Assembly (NCBI GenBank): GCA_008360955.1
Contig: LUCM01006012.1
Location: forward strand, 1-64,000
Direction: 5' to 3'
From: Fasciolopsis buskii
Taxonomy: Eukaryota; Platyhelminthes; Trematoda; Plagiorchiida; Fasciolidae
Length of the DNA stretch: 64,000 nt
Every line of letters begins with the position of its first letter. The stretch's first letter is position 1. The notes beneath the pieces are model-generated. The model ran no database searches and had not been told where the DNA came from. It worked only from the letters and a program-made list of their open reading frames with translations. Positions 10,741 to 19,409 of the stretch are shown here, in pieces. Made by a program: the position numbers and the translations under genes.

Positions 10741-10747
10741 AAGAGGC

Positions 10748-11217
10748 AGTCTTGCGTATGGCTAACACTCACCTACCAAATCCCACCGTTTTCCGTCTTG
10801 TGTTGCTGAGTGCATGATGCCGCGTGGAGGTCAAAACAACATGGCAGTGTTTAATGAGAAAATGTCCGACAAACTGAGGTTAGCTTATGTTCTCACCTTT
10901 CCTTGGTTTGATCCGAAATACCCGTCAAGTAACTGGCTGGAGACTCTGATGGACATGCTAGCAGACCATGAGCAATGGTAGTCGTTCGACACTCTGTCGA
11001 ATCAGAGTGATTGAAAGAGTGAGTTTATACAGTTAGACTGTGTTCTGTACGTTGTCTGCTACGGCGTTCTTTTTTGTTTCCGCTCTATCGGTCCAGTTCA
11101 TGTCCATTTTGCTTATTACTTCTTTCTGTGACGAGGAGTACAAGTGTGAGAAAGGCAGCGGTCCGTGGAGTTTGCCCTGCCATTTAATGCTGGCTGGTCG
11201 TAATGATTCATGGTGGG
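10748..11217 (+). mobile_element. LINE-A copy A4, 3' end
   Basis: A plus-strand fragment starting in the C-terminal tail (a VLRMANTHLP-like reading at about 10757) and running through SNWLETLMDMLADHEQW (about 10930-10980). The 3' UTR follows and ends in a degraded ATG-rich terminus (11189-11217). It is more diverged than A5 or A6. Its truncated 5' edge meets that of A3 back to back. Confidence 0.8.
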
Positions 11218-12284
11218 TCCAGATACCGACGTGTTGCTTGATGGCGTTACTGCAATGAGATCTTAACATGTTTGTTTTCTGTGATGGGTAGGAACCCGCT
11301 GTCATCCGGATCGGTAATCAGGGTCACGGTTACACTGCTTCTCCCTATCCTTGTCTAATGGGCCCTAGTGTCTATGGCGCATGCCCCTTCTACTATACTC
11401 GTGTTTCAAGTATGTAATAAAAGCATTTGGAACTGCTCCCTATTCACTTACGTTTTCAAGAGTTCCTTTAAAAACAACCTCATCTAGTAGATCACACAGT
11501 AGACTAATGGGAAGTGTCAGCAGATGAAAAGTGGTGTATCAAAGCCACCATCAAGCGAAAATGTAATTCCAGTTGCTTTTTCTGTTTTTTGCTGTGGATA
11601 GTAAATCTTCCAAAGTGTACGTTAGTTCACGTGAAAGCTCCCCCCCCCAAAGGGTCTTCAGTAAAATAGTGGCTATTGAAAAACTTAATAACGAGAGTTC
11701 GAGAGGTCTAATATCGTTTCGGATAAACTAATGGTATGCCTGAGATTTACTACGTCAGGTTTCCACCGACCCGCTCAATGAGACTCTGAATAGCCTAACA
11801 TTTCTTGAGTCTACACTGTAATTAGCTGGTACGATGGTTTTGTGTTCTAAAAGACCTTCTGTGAGTGACCGAAATTAAACTATGTGCGTGAAAATAGGAA
11901 GCAACACTTTTTCAGAATTCACAACAAACTTAAATTGTCTGTAAGTAGGAGCTGTAGTGTTTGTGTGGTCTCAGTCCCTTTAACGTTTATCCGTTTGAGC
12001 AAAGAGATTCTCGACGATAGCTGCCTTCTCAGCACCTATCGCTTCTGGAAAATTAGTGGCATGCATATGTGACGAAAATTGGCATTTTCAGTTACCGTAA
12101 ATTGATTTTCCAATTTCTTTGTTGAAAATGGATCACATGATTAAACTTCGTGACAGATATCACGTGCGCCATGGAAAGCGAGGACTGCGACTTAAAGCAT
12201 ACTGAGGCGTCACGGTACTTACTGAAAACGCAAAAGTAAGAATTAGCACAGTGTAGTCCACGGAAACTTACTATACCCGTCACA
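11218..12284. other. Unassigned
   Basis: About 1.07 kb between LINE copies. A 9-base C run occurs near 11641. ORFs 11884-12072 (+) and 12092-12376 (-) are short and unrecognised. No tRNA or repeat match was seen. Confidence 0.4.
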
Positions 12285-12635
12285 ACGAGACTACACCTTG
12301 ACGTGATGTGACGGCTTGCGTGCATCCATAACACCACGAACTGTACAGGATGGCTTATCTCAAGCCGAAGATCCAATCATGCCCGGAAGGTCAATGGGTA
12401 GAGGCCTGACGGAGTAGGCTCCTGGTCTTCCCAGTCCGGAGGCTGATCTGAGTTAGCAGCTCAGTCAAAAAAACGAGTGGAAGGATAACTGATCCAAGTA
12501 GATGGGCTTCCACTCAGCTATACCCTGCTGCCTTGCGGTCAAGTTCTTGTCAGAACCAAAGGCTTTGGTTGAGAACCATAATCGTTCTTCTGCTTAGTGG
12601 CTGGACTCCCTAGCAGCACCCGTCTATCAATTCGC
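12285..12635 (+). promoter_or_regulatory. LINE-A 5' leader (putative 5' UTR)
   Basis: Two copies, here and 45409-45754, are alignable over their whole length from GACTACACCTTGACGTG or GACTGCACCTTGACGTG to the shared ATG, with only scattered differences. LINE 5' UTRs normally carry an internal promoter, and some families carry a self-cleaving ribozyme. The sequence alone shows conservation, not which function it has. Confidence 0.55.
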
Positions 12636-13530
12636 ATGAGTTACACTCCTACGCGGAGATCCATACTGCATCGGTCGTCGCGCAGGATAATCAGGACAGC
12701 GCTGCCCATTGCATCGAGCAGGAGGTATGTGGGTAGTGATAAGTATGCCACTGCTAAGAATCCCCTCTTTTATTCAACTTGTCTCTTCTGTCTCCAATCG
12801 AATCTCTTTGCCCCTTCTGCCTACCCATAGTGGCCCTACTGATAACACGCCCGATGCTCGCAACGGTTCACTGTCAAGTAGTGTAGTAGGTGGTTTTCGG
12901 TCTGTCAGCTCACACTTTCTCAAGCCTCGTCAACCTCTGAATCTCGGTTCCCTCAATGTGCGCACTTTAATGCAGGCTGGCCAACAGGCATGTTTGGCTC
13001 TGAGAGTGGACTCACCTTCGATTGATGTCTGCTGCGTGAATGAAATACGAATTCATTATTCGAGTAGAGTAATTCAACTAACTGCGCCTAATGTCTCGTC
13101 AAGATATTTCCTGCACGCTTCAGGAGACGAAGCAGCTTAAACTGTGGGCCAACGTGGTAACCTATTCCCATCTGCGACACAGTTCGCGTCGCAGAGCGAC
13201 ATGACGTTCTAACTCGACAGGTAGTTTGAGTCAGATTGACCATATCGCAGTTAGCTACCGTTGGCGCGATTCTGTCCAAAACTGTAGGTTGTACTGGACC
13301 ACTTACGTCGAATCGGATTGTGCGTTAGTTTTAGTGCGATTTTTGCTGCAGATCAACGGCCGTCGACGCAGGCCACAAGCCCGATTGGCTGTCGAACTTT
13401 TGTCTGATTCGGCTGTTCGCAACAGCTATGAGCAGAAACTGTTCGAGGAACAGAACTTCCACGAGCAGTGAAATTAAACTAAGCAGGGTACGCATTTGAC
13501 AGCAGATTTCACCTGTGATCCTAGATCTGG
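12636..13530 (+). pseudogene. LINE-A ORF N-terminus and endonuclease relic (copy A5)
   Basis: The shared ATG at 12636 opens MSYTPTRRSILHRSSRR, which is also kept at 45755 in copy A8 and so is the likely ORF start. After a frameshift the reading continues KPRQPLNLGSLNVRTLMQAG (about 12925-12980) and IDVCCVNEIRIH, the N-terminal strand and the metal-binding Glu of APE-type endonucleases (normally SETRI). The central part with the GDFNA motif is deleted. Sequence resumes near 13190 with SLSQIDHIAVSYRWR (13217-13260) and the DCALVLV segment corresponding to SDHALV. The protein would nick target DNA during retrotransposition; this copy cannot. Confidence 0.85.
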
Positions 13531-13619
13531 CGTTCATCAAAGACACTAGTTCTCACAAGGGTCGCTGGGTCTAATGGAGCAAAATCGCCAGCTTCCTAAC
13601 TACAAGGATGTGAATAAGA

Positions 13620-14745
13620 TGCGTCGACAGTTGCAGCGTCAGTTGACCATAAGCCTTAAGAATGGCAGTGAAAACTGGTAGGTTGATGTATTTGAAGAGA
13701 TGGAGGAAGCTTTCGCTTCAGGTAACAGCCAAAGACTGCTTAAGCTTGTACGCGACAGCGGTGGGCGGCAAACATCAGTTAGGGAAGTCGTGTGCGATAG
13801 GAATGGACAGCTCATCCATTTTAGACAGCAAAGGGTGGTCCGTTGGGCAGAACACTTCAAGGATCAGTTTAGCTGGCCACTCGCATATGTATTTAGTCCG
13901 ACATCTGGAGCTGTGAATACTTGGGAGGTGTAAATTGATCGCACAACGGATTTGGAAGTGCCGTCAAATATTCGGTTTCTGAAGAATGGAAAAGCAACCG
14001 GTCCCGACGACCTTTCCCCAGTTCCTTTCAAATTGGGTGGGGAGGCTCTGATGAAATCGCTTACCTCCCTGCTTCATGATATTTGGTACGAGGAGCACAT
14101 TCCGGTATCGTGGAGTGGGTCACTGATGGTACCTATCTTCAAGAAGGGCACACAGAGTGATTATAACAATCTTCGTGGGATTAGTTTAATTCCGATAGTT
14201 ACTATGGTGATAGTTTTGATAATGCTGCGTCGTTTGAGTCTGATTCGCTAGAGCAGCAGGCCGGATTTCTTCCAGGTCGAGGTTGCATCAACCAGATATT
14301 CACTCTTCGCCAGTTACCCGAAACGCCCCACACAATGCCGCCTTGCGATCCTAGGCTTTCTGGACTTGAAAGGTGCTTTCGACTCCTTGGACCGACCAGC
14401 ATCATTCAGTGCTCTTCACCGGAGTGGTATGCCAACGAAGTTTGTGAACCTGTTGCGAGCATTGTACTTGCATGCACATGGTCGCGTTAGGGTATACGGT
14501 GAAATGTCAAGTTCATTCGAAACGATTGGCGGCGTTCGACAGGGGTGTCCCATCTGTCCATTCCTGATCAACTTGATGGACGAATTAATGAGATTTTTTA
14601 GGGGGTCTCGGGAATTTAAGAGTCGAACTGGGAAGTGGAGGGAAGCTATGCGACCTAGATTACGCAGATAACGTTTTGAGCCTGTCGAGTCTGCGGGCCA
14701 TAGACAACGCGCACTAGATAGACTCTCGAGACGGGTTGATCGGTT
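13620..14745 (+). pseudogene. LINE-A reverse transcriptase relic (copy A5)
   Basis: In order: the linker VRWAEHFKDQFSW (about 13840-13876), GKATGPDDLSPVPFKLGG, MVPIFKKGTQSDYNNLRGIS, then after a frameshift FLDLKGAFDSLDR (motif A, catalytic Asp kept). LRALYLHAHGRVRVYGEMS, GGVRQGCPICPF (motif B, complete) and, in another frame, LCDLDYADNVLSL (motif C at 14661-14672) follow. YADD has become YADN, so the second motif C Asp is lost. At least two frameshifts and one stop interrupt the frame. Motif order and spacing are those of a non-LTR retrotransposon RT; I place it near the RTE/CR1 group without resolving the clade. Confidence 0.9.
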
Positions 14746-14749
14746 TGAC

Positions 14750-15469
14750 ATGTGGTTTGGACCTTCAAAGTGGGAAGTGCTGTTGCAGGACTGGAGGACG
14801 ACAGTGCCGAACTTGGTGCTGAGCGGAGCAAAACTCACGATTGTAGATCGTTTCACCTACCTTGGTAGCTGCTTGTCGAACGATGGTAGCTCGGCAGTAG
14901 AAATTAACGTAGATGTATCGAAGGCCCAAGCAGCTTACGCTGGACTGAAGCACTTGTGGCGTCGGCCTGATATTTGGCTTCAGTTGACAGGTCATGTGTA
15001 CTATGCCGCTGTGCGCTCAGTTCTGTTGTAGGGTTGCGAGACATGGAATATTCGTGTGGGACATGTTCGTCGGTTAAAGGTTTTCGACCACCGATGTCTA
15101 GGTAGTGCGGCTAGGATTGGATGGAGTGACCGGGCGAGTAATGTCGAGGTCAGTTATCTAATACTAGGTGCCGGCTCTCGGAATACCTTGTTTTAGCGTA
15201 TAAAATTCAGTGGGCTACGCTGATTGGCTGACGTGTTGTGTGTGGCGAACACTCGTCTACCATATTGTGTCCTATTTGGTTTTCCTCCCAAAGAATGGAG
15301 GAAGCCATGTAAAGATCATCAGGTGACGTGGAAAAGTGGAATGAGAAAATCTAAAGTGAACCTAGGAAGAGTAGGTGTTTCGCGTCTTCGTGGTTGGGGT
15401 CCGAAAGACTCGTCAACTTGGTGGCCGCAGGCGCTGAAGGATATGGAAGTGAACCGCGAACAGTGGTAA
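14750..15469 (+). pseudogene. LINE-A C-terminal region relic (copy A5)
   Basis: Begins with MWFGPSKWEVLLQDW and continues FTYLGSCLSNDGSS, KAQAAYAGLKHLWRR and HVYYAAVRSVLL. A stop replaces Tyr in the usual LLYGCETW (15028-15045 reads L-stop-GCETW). Then come VFDHRCLG.AARIGWSDRAS, ADVLCVANTRLPYCVLF, PPKEWRKP and WGPKDSS, ending DMEVNREQW at 15468. The same blocks are found in A1-A4, A6 and A7. The role of this tail is not known to me beyond its conservation in trematode LINE proteins. Confidence 0.88.
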
Positions 15470-15694
15470 TCGTGTTGTCATGTTCTATCGAATCAGAATG
15501 ACTGAAAGAGTGTGTTTGTACAGTCAGACTATGTTCCGTGTGTTGCTGGCAGCAGCGTCTTATCTTTTTCTGCTCCCTGTTCCCTTGGCTATTCACCCCT
15601 TTTATCGATACGTGTTACTCTGGGAAAAAGGCAGCGATCAGTGGGGCTTGCCTTACTGTTTAACGCTGAACGGTGATGGTGTTGATGTACTAAA

Positions 15695-16010
15695 CCCCTT
15701 TCCTGTTTTCCCATATTTCCCGCGGAGCAGAGCGACTGAAAATAATGCCATTCGGCTTTGTGGTGAATTGAACTGCTAATGTTCTACACGTACATTTAAA
15801 ACTTGAACGAATGGATTCAGTCAGTCCCAATAGGTAATGCCGAGTAATGCGGAATGCTAATAATTTCGTCTTCAAAATATATTGATAGCAACTGCTTGAC
15901 TGGGGAGTATGGTAGTTTTCACTATTAGTAACCACAATAAAAAACCCAGGTTTAGCTCCCGAATTCGTTGTTCTTCCAATAATCAAGAATAACATATCTC
16001 AGCGTATGGA
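15695..16010. other. Spacer between LINE-A copies
   Basis: About 315 bp of unrecognised sequence between the 3' end of A5 and the 5'-truncated edge of A6. Confidence 0.5.
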
Positions 16011-16011
16011 G

Positions 16012-16500
16012 CTTAGAAAACTACGCTGATTGGTTCATATGTTGCTTATAGCGAACACTCGTCTACCACACCGTGTTCCATTCTGCGTTCCTCCCGCCGA
16101 GTGGTAGAAACCATGTTGAGATCAGGTGACGTGGGAACGCGGGATGAGAAATTGTACCGAGAACCTAGGAAGAGTAGGTGTCTCACGTCTTCGTGGTTAG
16201 GGTCCGAAAGACTCGTAAACTAGCTGGCTGGAGATGCTAAATAATACGACAATAAATCGCGATCAGTGGTGACCGTGTTGTCATCTTCTGTCGAATGAGA
16301 ATGATTGAAAAAGCTTATTTGTAAAGTTAGACTATGTTTTGTGTGTTGGCTACGGCAGCTTCTTTTCTTTTCACACCTGTGTAGATCCGTTCCCTGATCC
16401 CTTTGGAATATTTACTCTTTTTTATAGAAATATATAACCGTGGAAAAATATAGTGGTCTGTGGGGCTTGCCTTGCGGTTTGACGCTGAACAATAATTATG
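16012..16500 (+). mobile_element. LINE-A copy A6, 3' end
   Basis: Starts in the C-terminal tail (tacgctgattggttcatatg, the ADWLTCVAN region), runs through the KDSxTxW segment and 3' UTR, and ends in GACGCTGAACAATAATTATG. It resembles the 3' end of A3 read in reverse. It is joined within about 12 bp to the truncated 3' side of copy A7, which points the other way. Confidence 0.85.
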
Positions 16501-16511
16501 CTATTTCTCGA

Positions 16512-17721
16512 TCCCACTTCATCTGCTGATCTCAACATGGTTTCTACCACTCGGTGGGAACAACTCAGAATGGGACACGATATGATGGACGACTGTTCGC
16601 CATACGCAACACATGAGCCAATCCACCTAGTGTACTAGCCCTCACACGCTGAGGAAAGTTTTTCCGAGAACCAACACTTAATACTAGATTCCTCAGCGCT
16701 ACATTACTCACCCGGTCACCCCATCCAATCCTAGCGATTTTACCTAGACATCGGCGATAGAAAACACCCAAGTGACAAACACATCCGACACTCATATCCC
16801 ATGTCTCACAACCATACAACAGAACTGGGCGCAATGCAGCACAGTACACGTGACGTTTCAACTTCAGTGAAATATCAGACCAACACTGCAAACGTTTCAG
16901 TCCATCAAACGCCGCTCGAGTCTTCGATATACGTGTGCTTACCTCTAATGCCCTGCTACCATCCTTCTACACAGCTATCAAGGTAAGTCGCCAGTTCCTC
17001 TCCAACCAGTATCAGGTTCGGCACTACTGTCGTCCAATCCTGTAGCAGCACTTCACACTTTGAGGTTGCAAACCACATGCCGAACCGAGCTAAAGACTGC
17101 GAGAATCTGTCCAGTGCACTTTGTGCATGGTCCGCGGATTCGAACAGACAGATGACGTCATGTGTGTATTCTAGGTCACACAGGTTCTCATCATTTCCCA
17201 TTTCTATCCCTGTATCCTCGAAACTTCCTAAAAAATCTTCCATCACCGCATCCATGACGAAGTTGAACAGGAATGAAAGGTGGGACATCCCAGTCGAACG
17301 CCGCTAATCATTCAGAATGAACTTGATAGTGCATCGTATACTCTCACGCAACCATATGTATGCAAGTACAATGCTCGCAACAGGTTCACAAACTTCGTTG
17401 GCATACCCTTCCGGTGGAGAGCATTGAATGGTGCTGGTTGATCCGCGGAGTCGAAAGCGCCTTTCAAGTCCAGAAAGCCTACGATCGTAGGGCGGCAGTG
17501 TGTGTGTGGCGCGTTTCGAGTAACTGGCGAAGAATGAATATCTGGTTGATGCAACCTCGACCGGGACAAAATCCGGCCTGCTGTTCGCGGATATAACTCG
17601 CGAATTGGTGTCAAACGGTGCACCATTATCAAAGCTAACACCTTAGTAACTATCGGAATTAAACTAATCCCACGGTGATTGCTACAGTCACTCCGTTGGC
17701 TCTTCTTGAAGATGGGTACGA
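16512..17721 (+). repeat. 1.21 kb near-identical direct repeat, copy 2
   Basis: Partner of 9208-10417 with one observed difference. The left edge coincides with the join to copy A6. The right edge grades into LINE-A sequence that is still homologous but clearly more diverged. Confidence 0.95.
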
Positions 17722-17830
17722 GCAGTGCCTCGCCGTCACGATAACCGAATACGCTCCTTGTTGGAAATATCATGAGTCGTGGAGGTAATTGCTTCCTTCT
17801 AGGCTTCTCCATCCAACTTGAGAGGTACTC
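16560..17830 (-). pseudogene. LINE-A RT and C-terminal relic (copy A7)
   Basis: Carries the same broken motifs as copy A3 because the sequence is almost identical: VPIFKKSQRSDCSNHRGISL, FLDLKGAFDSADQ, YTHD in place of YADD (17157-17168), CEVLLQDW and LLYGCETW. The longest open piece is 17312-17812 (166 codons), which starts just upstream of the identical tract in more diverged LINE sequence. Shared disabling changes show that the two copies were already dead when the tract was copied, or that one was overwritten by the other. Confidence 0.88.
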
Positions 17831-17831
17831 G

Positions 17832-18003
17832 GCCGGTTGTGACCCAGCGGATAAGGTCTTGGGGTTTGGACATGATGCCCGCGAGTTCCAGGCCTCCCGC
17901 CGCCGATGAATTTCCTCACTTGGCAGCTCTCTGTTGATCGCGGCTCGGTTGCTGATAAATGATGTAAATTTTTTTTCGATAATAAAGGAAGTGACACAAA
18001 TGT
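17832..18003 (+). mobile_element. tRNA-derived SINE S1, nested in LINE-A
   Basis: Inserted in copy A7 between the codons for a PVPFKL-like and a TGPDD-like segment that are adjacent in copies A3 and A5. Box A TGACCCAGCGG is at 17840-17850 and box B GAGTTCCAGGC at 17883-17893, the spacing expected of a tRNA-like RNA polymerase III promoter. The body contains CACTTGGCAGCTCTCTGTTG and the tail AATAAAGGAAGTGACACA. Body and tail are shared with the copies at 36695-36850 and 54880-55062. No clean target duplication was seen. Confidence 0.75.
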
Positions 18004-18029
18004 CTGTCGGGACCGGTTGCTTTTCTCGT

Positions 18030-19400
18030 TTTCAGAAACTCCACTTCCAATTCGGTTGGGATTCATGAGGCACCTCCCAAGGATTTGCAGCTGCAGATGT
18101 CGGACCAAATACATGAGCGTGTGGTCAGCTAAACTGATCTTCGAAGTGCTCTGCCCAACGGTCCAGCGTTTGTTATTTACCATGGATGGGTTTTCTTGAT
18201 CCATTGTGCACGAGTTCACTAACACCGATGTTGCGTATAACTTTAAGCAGTTACTGTTATCTGAAGTGGTTGTTACTTCCGTTTCTTCAGCTATCTTAAC
18301 CCGCCGGTTTTCACGGTCATTCCTAAGGCTTATGGCTCTCTGAAACTGCAGCCGTCGTCGCATCTTATTCACCCTATTTCAGTTAAGGAACTGGTATTTT
18401 TGTTCCATTAGAACCAGCGACCCTTGCGAGATCCAGTGTCTTTGATGAACGCTAGATCTAGGATCGACGACAGGCGAAGCCAGCTACCAAACGCATAGCC
18501 TGCTTGACTTGGTTCCAGCGTTCAACTGTATTGCTGCTAATCAAGGTTCTTGGTTCCTCGGATAGTTTCTGCTCATAGTTGTTGCGAACACCGGAATCAA
18601 ACAGACGTTCGACGGCCAACCGGGTTTGTGGTCTGAGTTGATGACCGTTGAGCTGAAGCAGAAATTGCATTAAAACTAGCACATGCTCCGATTCGGTGTA
18701 CATGGTCCAGTACGATCTACACTTCTGGATAGAACCCCACCAATAGCAGTTTATTGCAATGTGGTCGATCTGACTCAGACCATCCGTCGACTTAGAGTGC
18801 AATGTGGTTGCCTGACACCGAATGTATCGGGAATTCGTGCTAGACAGGAATAAATGATCGCCCACACAAAATTGGAGAAGCCTTTTCTGTTATTTTTGCA
18901 ACGAGCAGAGAAGGCGCACCGTGCACCTAAACAGGCTTCCGATGCACTTAGTTTCCGAATTGTGCATTAAAATCGCGCACTACCACTACAATGTGAGAGC
19001 CTTTGCTCTTCTCAACGAGCGTGACGAGCACATCATAAAACTCGTGTTCTTGTGTGTTAGCGCTGCTGTCTGTTGGAGCGTATGCCGAGGTGACAAATGA
19101 CCTGCACTTAACACTACTATTCTCTCGGACGCCGACTCATCCCTGCAGTACCACGGCGCACAAGCGACTGTTAACCGGGATCCAATCTAAACGGGCCGCT
19201 CCAGCCTTCCCATTTTGGACTATTCCTACGTCGCATTGACCAACGGCTTGAGCTGCTTCGCTTCTCAGATGTGCAGGAGATATCTTATCGAGTCATTAGA
19301 CACATTTAGTTGAAGTACTCTACTGGAATACTGAATTCGTTTCATTGACGCAGCAGACACTAGTCGAAAGTGAGTCCATTGTCAGAGCTAAACACTCCCC
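18030..19400 (-). pseudogene. LINE-A endonuclease relic (copy A7)
   Basis: On the minus strand: DVCCVNETNS near 19350, then an IGSRL segment at 19200 (normally DWIPVNSRL), VVVVRDFNAQFGN near 18955-18995 (GDFNAQV, with Gly changed to Arg), GDHLFLSSTNSRYIR, GLSQIDHIAIN (metal-site Asp-His kept) and ESEHVLVLM (SDH changed to SEH). An EN-RT linker to about 18030 follows. The open frame 18458-18865 (135 codons) covers the C-terminal half of the endonuclease domain. Frameshifts separate it from the N-terminal half. APE-type endonucleases nick target DNA; loss of the SDH Asp would be damaging. Confidence 0.85.
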
Positions 19401-19409
19401 GAAGTGTCC

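Larger units (their letters stand above)
8843..10745 (-). mobile_element. LINE-A copy A3, 5'-truncated
   Basis: On the minus strand the copy begins at about 10745 in the linker before the RT domain and passes through RT and the C-terminal tail (about 9255-9590, then to 9100). It continues through the 3' UTR and ends in an ATG-rich terminus at 8843-8866. Its 5' edge abuts copy A4, which points the other way. The inner part 9208-10417 is nearly identical to 16512-17721. Confidence 0.9.
12285..15690 (+). mobile_element. LINE-A copy A5, 5' to 3' end with internal deletion
   Basis: The most complete LINE here. Its 5' leader (12285-12630) matches copy A8 at 45409-45750 closely, which fixes the left edge. 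Then come the start of the ORF, the endonuclease, the linker, RT, the C-terminal tail and the 3' UTR, ending in GCTGAACGGTGATGG (15665-15679). Compared with A8, roughly 450 bp of the endonuclease middle is missing near 13160. Length is 3.4 kb, so an intact element would be about 3.9 kb. Frameshifts and stops are frequent. Confidence 0.92.
16512..19405 (-). mobile_element. LINE-A copy A7, 3'-truncated, with nested SINE
   Basis: A minus-strand copy running from the endonuclease N-terminal region (19405) through RT to the C-terminal tail, but stopping at 16512 without its last 360 bp or so and without the ATG-rich terminus. A tRNA-derived SINE interrupts it at about 17832-18003. Its 16512-17721 part is nearly identical to copy A3, and 18274-18875 is about 97% identical to copy A8 by eye, while the rest is more diverged, so it looks like a mosaic. 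Confidence 0.9.
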
